Shown in pieces: positions 16,314 to 25,250 of a stretch of 26,506 nt of DNA. How positions within the stretch are numbered: the stretch's first letter is position 1; every line of letters starts with the position of its first letter. Origin of the DNA: UBA1219 sp045601425. Its GTDB lineage: Bacteria; Bacteroidota; Bacteroidia; Bacteroidales; P3. Position numbers and translations under genes: made by a program. Location: assembly GCA_045601425.1 (NCBI GenBank), contig JAZRZP010000017.1:1-26506 (forward strand). Reading direction: 5' to 3'. The notes beneath the pieces are model-generated. The model did no database searches. It was not told the DNA's origin and saw only the letters and a list, made by a program, of their open reading frames with translations.

Positions 16314-17006
16314 TCAATGACTGAAAATCTCGAAAACGGATCCTTGGGGCACGTCGCCAATCCACTGCATTTCTTCCTTTTTCACAGGATGTACAAGTGC
16401 TATTTTTCTGGAGTGCAGGCTTATGGAGCCATCGTGGTTGGAGCGAGGGAAACCGTATTTCAGGTCGCCTTTTATCGGGCAGCCCATGCCGGCGAGCTGA
16501 GCCCGTATCTGGTGGTGTCTTCCGGTATGCAGTTCCACTTCCAGCAGCCGATATCCGCCTTCGCTTTCGGACAGGACTCTGTAATGCAGGACAGCCTCTT
16601 TGGCACCACGGGTGCCTTCCGGAACAATGTACGACTTGTTCTGCTTTTCGTTACGGACAAGGTAGTTTACCAGAGTGTCCTCGTCTTTCGGAGGCCTGTT
16701 CTTTACTACCGCCCAGTAAATCTTCCGTATTTTTCTGTCCTTTATCTGCTGTGTCAGCCGCGAAAGCGCCTTGTCGGTTTTTGCGAAAATCACGAGTCCG
16801 CTTACCGGGCGGTCGAGACGGTGCACCACTCCGCAGTACACGTTGCCCGGCTTGCCGTATTTTATTTTCAGGAAATTTTTTATCTGGTCGGCAAGGCATA
16901 TGTCGCCGGTCTTGTCGCCCTGAACTATCTGAGAAGACTTTTTGTTTACAACTATGATGTGGTTGTCTTCGTAAACTATCTGGTCTCCGGTAAAATCGCA
17001 GCTCAT
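16314..17006 (-). CDS. RluA-family RNA pseudouridine synthase
   Basis: The 230-residue enzyme isomerises uridine to pseudouridine in RNA. The family signature HRLDRPVSGL lies at 62-71 with the catalytic Asp65. Later conserved parts include KIYWAVV (about 95-101), the segment RLLEVELHTGRHHQIRAQLA and SLHSRKIALVHP. There is no N-terminal S4 domain, so it is the short single-domain form; the target base (rRNA or tRNA) cannot be told. It starts 13 bases after the psd stop codon and is probably the last gene of the rsfS operon. An A6-CAG-T6 hairpin with a T-rich tail overlapping its stop (16290-16314) may be a weak terminator. Confidence 0.93.
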   Translation of the reverse strand: MSCDFTGDQIVYEDNHIIVVNKKSSQIVQGDKTGDICLADQIKNFLKIKYGKPGNVYCGVVHRLDRPVSGLVIFAKTDKALSRLTQQIKDRKIRKIYWAVVKNRPPKDEDTLVNYLVRNEKQNKSYIVPEGTRGAKEAVLHYRVLSESEGGYRLLEVELHTGRHHQIRAQLAGMGCPIKGDLKYGFPRSNHDGSISLHSRKIALVHPVKKEEMQWIGDVPQGSVFEIFSH

Positions 17007-17019
17007 CGGGTCGGAGTTT

Positions 17020-17679
17020 TTACTTCAGAAAAGCTATGGTGGATATTCCTCCACGCACCACCGATTCGAGTGACACGTTCAGGTCGGCGTCAAGTGGTAT
17101 GAACAAGTCGACACGGGAGCCGAACTTTATGAAGCCCACCTCATCGTTCTGTTTTACCACGTCGCCTTCCTTTGCGTAGCAAACAATTCTTCTGGCAACG
17201 GCACCGGCTATCTGGCGCATGAGTATGTGCGTGCCGTCGGCCATTTCTATGCCTATCGAGGAATGTTCGTTAAGGAATGACGATTTCGGATGTGAAGCCA
17301 CAAAATAATTGCCTTTATGATATTTCATGTATACCACTTTTCCCGAAACCGGATAACGGTTTACGTGCACATTGGCTGGCGACATAAAAATTGAAATCTG
17401 ACGGCATGCACATTTGAGGAATTCCTTTTCTTCCACTTCTTCAATCACCACCACGCGTCCGTCGGCAGGAGCTATTATCTGCTCGTCGTCGGCAGTGAAA
17501 ATTCTTTTCGGAATGCGGAAGAATGTGGTTATGAACAGAGCAAAAGCCAATGCTACGCCCAGAATGATGTAATCGAAGGCATTCCAGTGCTCTATGGTAA
17601 AGTACATCAGGGCTGCGATGGCTGCCAGCATCAGAAAAATTACAGCGATCAGACGTCGTCCTTCTTTGTGAATATACAT
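17020..17679 (-). CDS. psd: Phosphatidylserine decarboxylase, short form
   Basis: The 219-residue proenzyme makes phosphatidylethanolamine from phosphatidylserine at the inner membrane. Two hydrophobic segments (about 11-29 and 36-54) anchor the N terminus. Conserved parts are PADGRV (71-76) and FMSPANVHVNR (98-108). The self-cleavage site is the Gly-Ser of FGSR, with Ser188 expected to become the pyruvoyl group of a 32-residue alpha chain. This GSR motif marks the short class of the family rather than the longer LGST class. It follows cdsA by 13 bases. CdsA supplies CDP-diacylglycerol, the precursor of phosphatidylserine; the synthase gene (pssA) that links them is not in this window. Confidence 0.93.
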   Translation of the reverse strand: MYIHKEGRRLIAVIFLMLAAIAALMYFTIEHWNAFDYIILGVALAFALFITTFFRIPKRIFTADDEQIIAPADGRVVVIEEVEEKEFLKCACRQISIFMSPANVHVNRYPVSGKVVYMKYHKGNYFVASHPKSSFLNEHSSIGIEMADGTHILMRQIAGAVARRIVCYAKEGDVVKQNDEVGFIKFGSRVDLFIPLDADLNVSLESVVRGGISTIAFLK

Positions 17680-17692
17680 GACAATAAGTTTT

Positions 17693-18538
17693 TTATATGA
17701 AAATCAAATATTTTATCAAAAGGTAAGCCAACAGGAACGGAACGGACATGACAAGGCTGTCGAAACGGTCGAGGAGACCACCGTGCCCTGGCATTATCTT
17801 ACCGGTATCCTTGATGCCGGTGCTGCGCTTGAGCATTGATTCGGTGAGGTCGCCGAGTGTTCCGGTGACAGGCACCATTGCACCCATCACAATCCAATCA
17901 GCAGCGTTGAACGGTGTTTTTCCGTATGTTCCAATGAGATAACCGGCAAGTATCGAGAACAGGAATCCGCCGCAGAAACCTTCCCAGCTTTTTTTGGGAG
18001 AATGGCGTGCGAAAAGCGGGTGCTTGCCTATGGTTATGCCTGTAAGGTAGGCGAAAGTATCGCTTGTCCATTGCAGGATCATGATTCCCAGCAGAGTGAA
18101 CCACATGTATCCCCCACTGTAACCCGGCATAAACGACGGATTGGCCAGCAAATGCGTAAGAGCCAGTGGAACAGCTATATACACAATTCCGCAAGCCGTG
18201 TATGCTATTGATTCGAATGGTCGTTCGTTCTTCTGCCAAAGCTGGTAAAGCCATAGCAGGAACACTGTCGGAATACATAAAAGCATCAGTACAAGATATT
18301 TGGGACAGAAGCAGCCGAAACTTATGACAATATATGTCAGTCCTCCGATTACCATGCCCGGAACCTTTTTTGCAAGGATGCCAATGTTGTTCAGTGCCCT
18401 GTAGAATTCGAAAAGGCACATTACGGTAACAAACAGGAATATGAGGGAATATGGAATTTCTCCCCAAAATATGGCCCCTATTACAACTATCAGGAATATG
18501 AATCCCGATATGGCCCGTGTAAGTACTTTTTTTATCAT
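17693..18538 (-). CDS. cdsA: Phosphatidate cytidylyltransferase (CDP-diacylglycerol synthase)
   Basis: The 281-residue membrane enzyme makes CDP-diacylglycerol from phosphatidate and CTP, the branch point of phospholipid synthesis. About eight hydrophobic segments are seen. The family signature lies at about 234-260: SMLKRSTGIKDTGKIMPGHG followed by GLLDRFDS, including the metal-binding KD and the PGHGG turn. The start codon overlaps the stop of the DUF2007 gene by ATGA (18535-18538), which implies translational coupling. Confidence 0.96.
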   Translation of the reverse strand: MIKKVLTRAISGFIFLIVVIGAIFWGEIPYSLIFLFVTVMCLFEFYRALNNIGILAKKVPGMVIGGLTYIVISFGCFCPKYLVLMLLCIPTVFLLWLYQLWQKNERPFESIAYTACGIVYIAVPLALTHLLANPSFMPGYSGGYMWFTLLGIMILQWTSDTFAYLTGITIGKHPLFARHSPKKSWEGFCGGFLFSILAGYLIGTYGKTPFNAADWIVMGAMVPVTGTLGDLTESMLKRSTGIKDTGKIMPGHGGLLDRFDSLVMSVPFLLAYLLIKYLIFI

Positions 18539-18762
18539 TGTCGTTCGTTTGTAATGTCTGGTTTCGAGTTGATGTATTCTTCCAATATTTTTTTTGCGGA
18601 AACCGCCTTTTCGGAATTCACGTTTATAACGTATTCCCCGAATTTGTACATTGAATCCGTCTGATTTACGGTGACTGCCTCTATATCGTTGTCCTGCAGG
18701 ACTTCCAGCAGCAGATTAGCTTCGTACTCAATGTTTGTGGTATATATGCTTGTCCAATCCAT
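18535..18762 (-). CDS. DUF2007-type small protein
   Basis: This 75-residue protein has no signal peptide. The pattern (WTSIYTTNIEYEANLLLEVLQDNDIEAVTVN, then YVINVNSEKAVSAKKILEEYI, seen in parts) fits the DUF2007 family of small alpha/beta proteins described as putative signal transducers. It is an alpha/beta fold in which a helix after the first strand is followed by a strand pair. It sits two bases after the LUD gene and overlaps cdsA by ATGA. Its function is unknown; position suggests a link to membrane or lipid status. Confidence 0.75.
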   Translation of the reverse strand: MDWTSIYTTNIEYEANLLLEVLQDNDIEAVTVNQTDSMYKFGEYVINVNSEKAVSAKKILEEYINSKPDITNERQ

Positions 18763-18764
18763 AG

Positions 18765-19369
18765 TTACATATTTTGGTCTTCAATGAGAAGCAGTTGTAT
18801 TTTTGTATTTGTAAGCGTGTTGGGTTTCAGCGATACTATCTGGTCGGGAACTTTCCGGCCGTTTTCTTCCGTCTGTTTCAGGTATGCCTTCCAGTCGAGC
18901 AACACTTGCGACGTGAAAGCTATCAGAATGCTGTTTTCCGGCATGTTGACGGTTTTTCTTTCGAAATTCTCGTTGGAGATGAGAATGCTTCCGTTCCATG
19001 CAATAAGGCTGTCGCAGGTCACCAATCCGTATTTGCAGACTTCAGTGCTGCCGATGAGAGAAAATCTGTCCGTACCCAAATTCAGACCCTGTATATATGT
19101 GCACAGCACATTGGAGCTGCACTTTATGTCCTGTACACTGTTTTCGGAAATCCACTGTTTCAGATTCCTTGCCAGATCTTCATTTGTAACGCAATACTCA
19201 ACCTTACCGCCCATGAGCATGAATGCTTTCACGAAGTTTATCATCATGTCTTCGGAATGAAGCAGCCGGTAATGCGACGCATTTGCACTTCTGGACGGTG
19301 CCGGCAGCTGATTCTTGTCGATAAGAGACTGACGCAGATTCTTTATTATAAATTCTTTGGCACTGTCAT

Positions 19370-19373
<4 letters not shown>
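18765..19373 (-). CDS. LUD-domain protein (LutC/YkgG type)
   Basis: The 202-residue protein resembles the LUD (lactate utilisation, DUF162) domain. The characteristic part is LIGSTEVCKYGLVTCDSLIAWNGSILI (residues about 105-131, seen in parts), where family members keep a strand-turn that ends in Thr/Ser followed by Gly-rich sequence. In lactate operons LutC works with the iron-sulphur proteins LutA and LutB, but no such genes are here. Its start overlaps the ftsH stop by ATGA (19370-19373), so it is translated together with the protease. The function in this setting is not known. Confidence 0.75.
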
Positions 19374-21457
<2,084 letters not shown>

Positions 21458-21478
21458 AAATAATTGATATGTAATTGG

Positions 21479-21862
21479 TTATTGATTTTCGTCCACTATT
21501 GTCTTTTTTGCATCAGCCCAAAGTTCCTCTATGCGGTAGAAAGCCCGTGTCTTGGCGACAAAGACATGTACCACAACGTCGAAATAGTCGAGCAGAATCC
21601 ATTCTGCCGTGTCGTAGCCTTCGGTTGAAGTGGGATTCAGGTTGGTGATTTTCTTCACGTTTTCGTGTACGGCATCTGCGATGGCGTCGGTGTGGAGCGG
21701 TGAATTTCCGGTACATACCACGAAAAAACTCGTGGGAGCGCCGGGCAGTTCACGCAGATCCAGAATCACCACATCGGTGGCTTTTTTGTCGCTCATGCTT
21801 TTGGCAACCACTTTCGCAAGCATCTCTGCTTCAGCTTCTGCATTTGTCTTATATCGTTTCAT
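21479..21862 (-). CDS. rsfS: Ribosomal silencing factor RsfS
   Basis: The frame is open to 21925, but the ATG at 21860-21862 is chosen: it begins the conserved part and falls 20 bases after the -7 box at 21882-21889, while the longer form would begin upstream of that promoter. The 127-residue product binds ribosomal protein L14 of the large subunit and blocks subunit joining when nutrients are low. Conserved parts are DVVILDLRELPGAPTSFFVVCTGNS (30-54, seen in parts) and EGYDTAEWILLDYFDVVVHVF (81-101, in parts). It is the first gene of the rsfS-ftsH-LUD-DUF2007-cdsA-psd-rluA transcript. Confidence 0.95.
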   Translation of the reverse strand: MKRYKTNAEAEAEMLAKVVAKSMSDKKATDVVILDLRELPGAPTSFFVVCTGNSPLHTDAIADAVHENVKKITNLNPTSTEGYDTAEWILLDYFDVVVHVFVAKTRAFYRIEELWADAKKTIVDENQ

Positions 21863-21881
21863 ACATGTTATAATAAGCGTG

Positions 21882-21912
21882 CAAAGATACGATTTTTTTT
21901 TCAATTTCCGAA
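21882..21912 (-). promoter_or_regulatory. Promoter of the rsfS-ftsH operon
   Basis: TATCTTTG (complement of 21882-21889) matches the -7 consensus. A TTCG at 21909-21912, one base off TTTG, lies 19 bases further upstream. The leader to the rsfS ATG would be very short, about 10-15 bases. Confidence 0.6.
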
Positions 21913-21943
21913 TTTTTTTTTTCATTTCGCGCTTTTTTAGTAC

Positions 21944-21978
21944 AAAAAAAGCCGGAACGGCAAGGAGTCCGTTCCGGC
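21944..21978 (-). terminator. Rho-independent terminator of cstA
   Basis: A perfect ten-base-pair stem GCCGGAACGG/CCGTTCCGGC (21951-21960 with 21969-21978, loop of eight) is followed on the minus strand by seven T (21944-21950). It lies 25 bases after the cstA stop and just upstream of the rsfS promoter, insulating the two units. Confidence 0.95.
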
Positions 21979-22003
21979 TTTATGAGTGACATCATCATGT
22001 CAT

Positions 22004-23479
22004 TCACTTGTTCTTTGCGGCAAGTCTTTTTCTGTCGTTCCGGCGTTTTCTTATCCAGAGCAGAAACATCACATACGTGAGAAGTGTAAAGCTTCCGCCT
22101 CCGATGTACGATATTGCAGGCGAAAGTCCCAGTCCGCCGTTCTGTGCTATCAGTATGAAGGTGCTGCACACCATTGTCATGAACAGTGCAGGTATCAGCG
22201 TTACTATGTAATGACGGTTGTTTTCATGGAGGAATATTGTCAGTGCCCAGAGGGTGACCATGGCGAGTATCTGGTTACACCATGCGAAGTATCTCCAGAT
22301 GATATCGAACCCTTTCTGGTCGCTGAGGGAGAACAGCAGTATTCCGGCGGTGATGGCGAAAATGGGTACTGCCACGAGGAGTCGGTTCATTATGGGTTTC
22401 TGGTCGAAATGGAAAATGTCGGCTACTATGAGTCGTGCGGAACGCAACGCCGTGTCGCCGGAAGTTATCGCGGCCGAAATTACACCGAGTATGGTTACTG
22501 TGGCTATTACTGGTGTAAACCATGTATTGGCTATTACGCCTACCATTGCGTTGCCGCCGAGGGGCTGTCCATCGGGACTTATGGTGAGTTGCTGAAGCAT
22601 GGGTTCGTGATAGAATACGGTGGCAGCGGCAGCCCAGATGAGTGCCACCACGCCTTCGGTTATCATGGCTCCGTAGAAAACCGGACGGGCTTCCTTCTCG
22701 TTGGTCATGCAGCGTGCCATGAGCGGCGACTGCGTGGCATGGAATCCGGAAATTGCACCGCAGGCAATGGAAACGAACATCATTGGGAATATCGGATTGG
22801 TGGCGGCTTGCGGGTGCTGGTTCTGCAGTCCGTTCCAGATTTCGGGAACGTCGGGTTTGTAGATTACGAACGCAACCACTATGGCGGCGGCCATGCCGAG
22901 TAGCAGCAGTCCAAAAACAGGATATATGCGCCCTATCAGCTTGTCTATGGGCAGGAGTGTCGCAATAAGATAGTATGCAAATATTACGCTTATCCAGATG
23001 AGTATGTCCCAGTCGGGCGTGAAGTTCATGAGCAGCGTGGCAGGGGTGTTGATGAAGACGGCTCCCACCAGCAGCATGAGTATAACAGTGAAGAAACGCA
23101 TGATGGCCTTGACTTTTCTGCCCAGATAGCGGCCGTGTATTTCGGGCAGAGAATTGCCTCTCCACCGCAGCGAAATGTATCCCGATATATAGTCGTGGAC
23201 TCCTCCTGCAAAAATGCTTCCAAAGACAATCCACAGAAACGACGATGCTCCGAACTGGGCGCCCATTATGGCTCCGCATATTGGCCCTACACCTGCTATG
23301 TTGAGGAATTGGATGAGAAACGTTTTCCAGCGTTTCATCGGGACATAGTCGATGCCGTCGGCCATGGTGGTGGCGGGAGTCCTGCGGCTGGACTTCACCG
23401 AAACGATTTTTTCCAGAACACGGGAATACACCACATACCCGAGAACGAGCAAAACCAAGGAGATTGCGAATGTTACCAT
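22004..23479 (-). CDS. cstA: CstA family transporter (carbon starvation protein), short form
   Basis: The 491-residue protein is an inner membrane transporter with about 13 hydrophobic segments. Family members import peptides or pyruvate during carbon starvation. Conserved parts include TPATTMADGIDYVPMKRW (34-51), HFQFLNIAGVGPICGAIMGA as seen in FLNIAGVGPICGAIMGA (57-73), WIVFGSIFAGGVHDYISG and SGFHATQSPLMARC. It is about 200 residues shorter than E. coli CstA, as usual for Bacteroidetes. It stands alone, with its own terminator and a leader carrying a hairpin; the substrate cannot be decided here. Confidence 0.94.
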   Translation of the reverse strand: MVTFAISLVLLVLGYVVYSRVLEKIVSVKSSRRTPATTMADGIDYVPMKRWKTFLIQFLNIAGVGPICGAIMGAQFGASSFLWIVFGSIFAGGVHDYISGYISLRWRGNSLPEIHGRYLGRKVKAIMRFFTVILMLLVGAVFINTPATLLMNFTPDWDILIWISVIFAYYLIATLLPIDKLIGRIYPVFGLLLLGMAAAIVVAFVIYKPDVPEIWNGLQNQHPQAATNPIFPMMFVSIACGAISGFHATQSPLMARCMTNEKEARPVFYGAMITEGVVALIWAAAATVFYHEPMLQQLTISPDGQPLGGNAMVGVIANTWFTPVIATVTILGVISAAITSGDTALRSARLIVADIFHFDQKPIMNRLLVAVPIFAITAGILLFSLSDQKGFDIIWRYFAWCNQILAMVTLWALTIFLHENNRHYIVTLIPALFMTMVCSTFILIAQNGGLGLSPAISYIGGGSFTLLTYVMFLLWIRKRRNDRKRLAAKNK

Positions 23480-23538
23480 TGTTTTTCCTGAAATATAAAT
23501 AGTTTACAATCAATAACTTACTTGCCTTTCACACACAA

Positions 23539-23564
23539 ACGGCACACGTTGTGTGGCATGCCGT
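23539..23564 (-). promoter_or_regulatory. Hairpin in the cstA leader
   Basis: ACGGCA (23539-23544) and TGCCGT (23559-23564) can form a six-base-pair stem, inside which CAC/GTG can pair; alternatively CACAC/GTGTG (23543-23547 with 23551-23555) makes a smaller hairpin with a three-base loop. It lies 60 bases before the cstA ATG. The two folds exclude each other. Confidence 0.4.
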
Positions 23565-23584
23565 ACCGCATGGAAACGCATTTG

Positions 23585-23592
23585 CAAAAATA
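23585..23592 (-). promoter_or_regulatory. Possible -7 box of cstA
   Basis: TATTTTTG on the minus strand fits TAnnTTTG. No clear -33 TTTG is present. Transcription would start near 23575, giving a leader of about 95 bases that holds the hairpin at 23539-23564. Confidence 0.45.
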
Positions 23593-23738
23593 CGAAAAAA
23601 TAATTGGATTTCAGTCCATTGAAACTGATATTTTGGAGGACAATGTCTGTTTTTTTTGCACAAAACGTGTAACTACCTGTTTTTATGGATAATAGTTTGG
23701 GCAGGTAACGACAGCTTCAGCAAGTTCGGCCACTTGAT

Positions 23739-25250
23739 TCATTTTCCGATTGTCTCAAAAATCTTCTTGAAGCAACTGATGCCTTCCTCTAAATTGTCAA
23801 TAATTTCAGCTGCAATGTCATCAGGTTCCGGAAGATTGTCCAAGTCGGTGAGGCTTTTGTCTTTCAGCCAAAAAATGTCGAGGTTGGTCTTGTCGCGGGC
23901 AACTATTTCATCGTAGGAGAATTTGCGCCAACGGCCTTCCGGATTTTCCTCGCTCCAAGTCTCGGTGCGTTTGTGACGGTTTTCAGGATTGTAACATTTG
24001 ATGAAATCGGCCAAATCCTCAAAAGTCAATGGCGATTTCTTTAAGGTGTGATGTATGTTGGTGCGATAGTCGTAAATCCAGATGTCTTTGGTTTGCACCT
24101 CCTTGCTTGCGGGACGGTTGTCGAAAAACAACACATTTGCCTTCACGCCATTTGCGTAGAAAATGCCTGTCGGCAAACGCAGAATAGTGTGCAATTCCGT
24201 TGTCTTCATCAGCTGTTTGCGGATTTCTTCGCCTGCTCCACCTTCAAAAAGCACATTGTCGGGCAAAACGACAGCTGCCTGTCCGGTCACTTTCAGCAAA
24301 GTCTTGATGTGCTGCAGGAAATTGAGCTGCTTGTTGGAGGTGGTTTCCCAGAAATCCTGACGGTTGTAGCTCAAGTCTTCCTTTTCGATTTCGCCTTCTT
24401 CGTTGGTGATGGTGATGCTGCTCTTTTTGCCGAAAGGCGGATTGGTGAGCACATAATCGTAACGGTTGCCATTGTCTGCCACCAAGGCATCGTTGGGCGA
24501 AATGAAGTCTTCGCTGTCCAATTCGCCGATATTGTGCAGATAAAGGTTCATCAGGCAGAGGCGGCGCGTGTTGGCTACAATCTCGTTGCCGAAGAAGGTT
24601 TTCTTTTTCAGGAACAGTTTTTCATCTTTGTTCAGCGGCTGCCGCGCGATGAAATCGTATGCGGCAAGGAAAAATCCACCTGTGCCGCAAGCCGGGTCGA
24701 TGATGGTCTTTTCAGGCTTCGGGCGCACACATTCCACCATGGCGCGAATCAGGGCGCGAGGCGTAAAATACTGTCCTGCACCGCTTTTCGTATCTTCGGC
24801 ATTCTTTTCCAAAAGTCCTTCGTAAATCTTGCCTTTCACATCGGAACCCATCAGCGACCAGTTTTCACGGTTAATCATCTCAATGACGCGCAGCAGTTTG
24901 GCCGGGTCTTGAATCTTGTTTTGGCTTTTGGTGTAGATTTGTCCCAACATGCCTTTCTCAGTGCCAAGGCTGCGGAGCATCTGCACATAATAGGCCTCTA
25001 ATTCGGCACCGCGTTTGCTGACGAGCGTTTCCCAGTCGCACAATTCGCCATCGGCTATTCCGTGGCCTTCGGCATCCTTCAGATGTGGGAAATGCAAGCC
25101 CTTGCTGTAGGGCGGCTTGTTCATTTCATCTGCCATTTTCAGGAAGAGCAGGTAGGTGATTTGTTCCAGATAATCGCCATAGCTGACGCCGTCGTCGCGC
25201 AGCACATTGGCCATGTTCCAAATTTTCGAGATAATGGTTGAATCGGTCAT
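23739..25250 (-). CDS. hsdM: Type I restriction-modification system, methyltransferase subunit HsdM
   Basis: The 503-residue protein is the N6-adenine methyltransferase subunit. An N-terminal helical HsdM domain (about 5-140) is followed by the catalytic domain: GQYFTPR (159-165), the S-adenosylmethionine motif DPACGTGG (185-192) and the catalytic motif NPPFGKK (270-276). All key residues are present and the length is normal, so the subunit should be active. Its ATG overlaps the stop of the transposase-like gene by ATGA (25247-25250), so translation is coupled to that gene. hsdS lies upstream of both; hsdR is not seen here. No clear terminator follows the stop. Confidence 0.97.
   Translation of the reverse strand: MTDSTIISKIWNMANVLRDDGVSYGDYLEQITYLLFLKMADEMNKPPYSKGLHFPHLKDAEGHGIADGELCDWETLVSKRGAELEAYYVQMLRSLGTEKGMLGQIYTKSQNKIQDPAKLLRVIEMINRENWSLMGSDVKGKIYEGLLEKNAEDTKSGAGQYFTPRALIRAMVECVRPKPEKTIIDPACGTGGFFLAAYDFIARQPLNKDEKLFLKKKTFFGNEIVANTRRLCLMNLYLHNIGELDSEDFISPNDALVADNGNRYDYVLTNPPFGKKSSITITNEEGEIEKEDLSYNRQDFWETTSNKQLNFLQHIKTLLKVTGQAAVVLPDNVLFEGGAGEEIRKQLMKTTELHTILRLPTGIFYANGVKANVLFFDNRPASKEVQTKDIWIYDYRTNIHHTLKKSPLTFEDLADFIKCYNPENRHKRTETWSEENPEGRWRKFSYDEIVARDKTNLDIFWLKDKSLTDLDNLPEPDDIAAEIIDNLEEGISCFKKIFETIGK

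Noticed and set aside
22275..23513. 412-codon minus-strand frame overlapping cstA in another frame
   Set aside because: Its product is rich in His, Arg and Cys with no hydrophobic segments, as expected of a frame-shifted read of a membrane protein gene.
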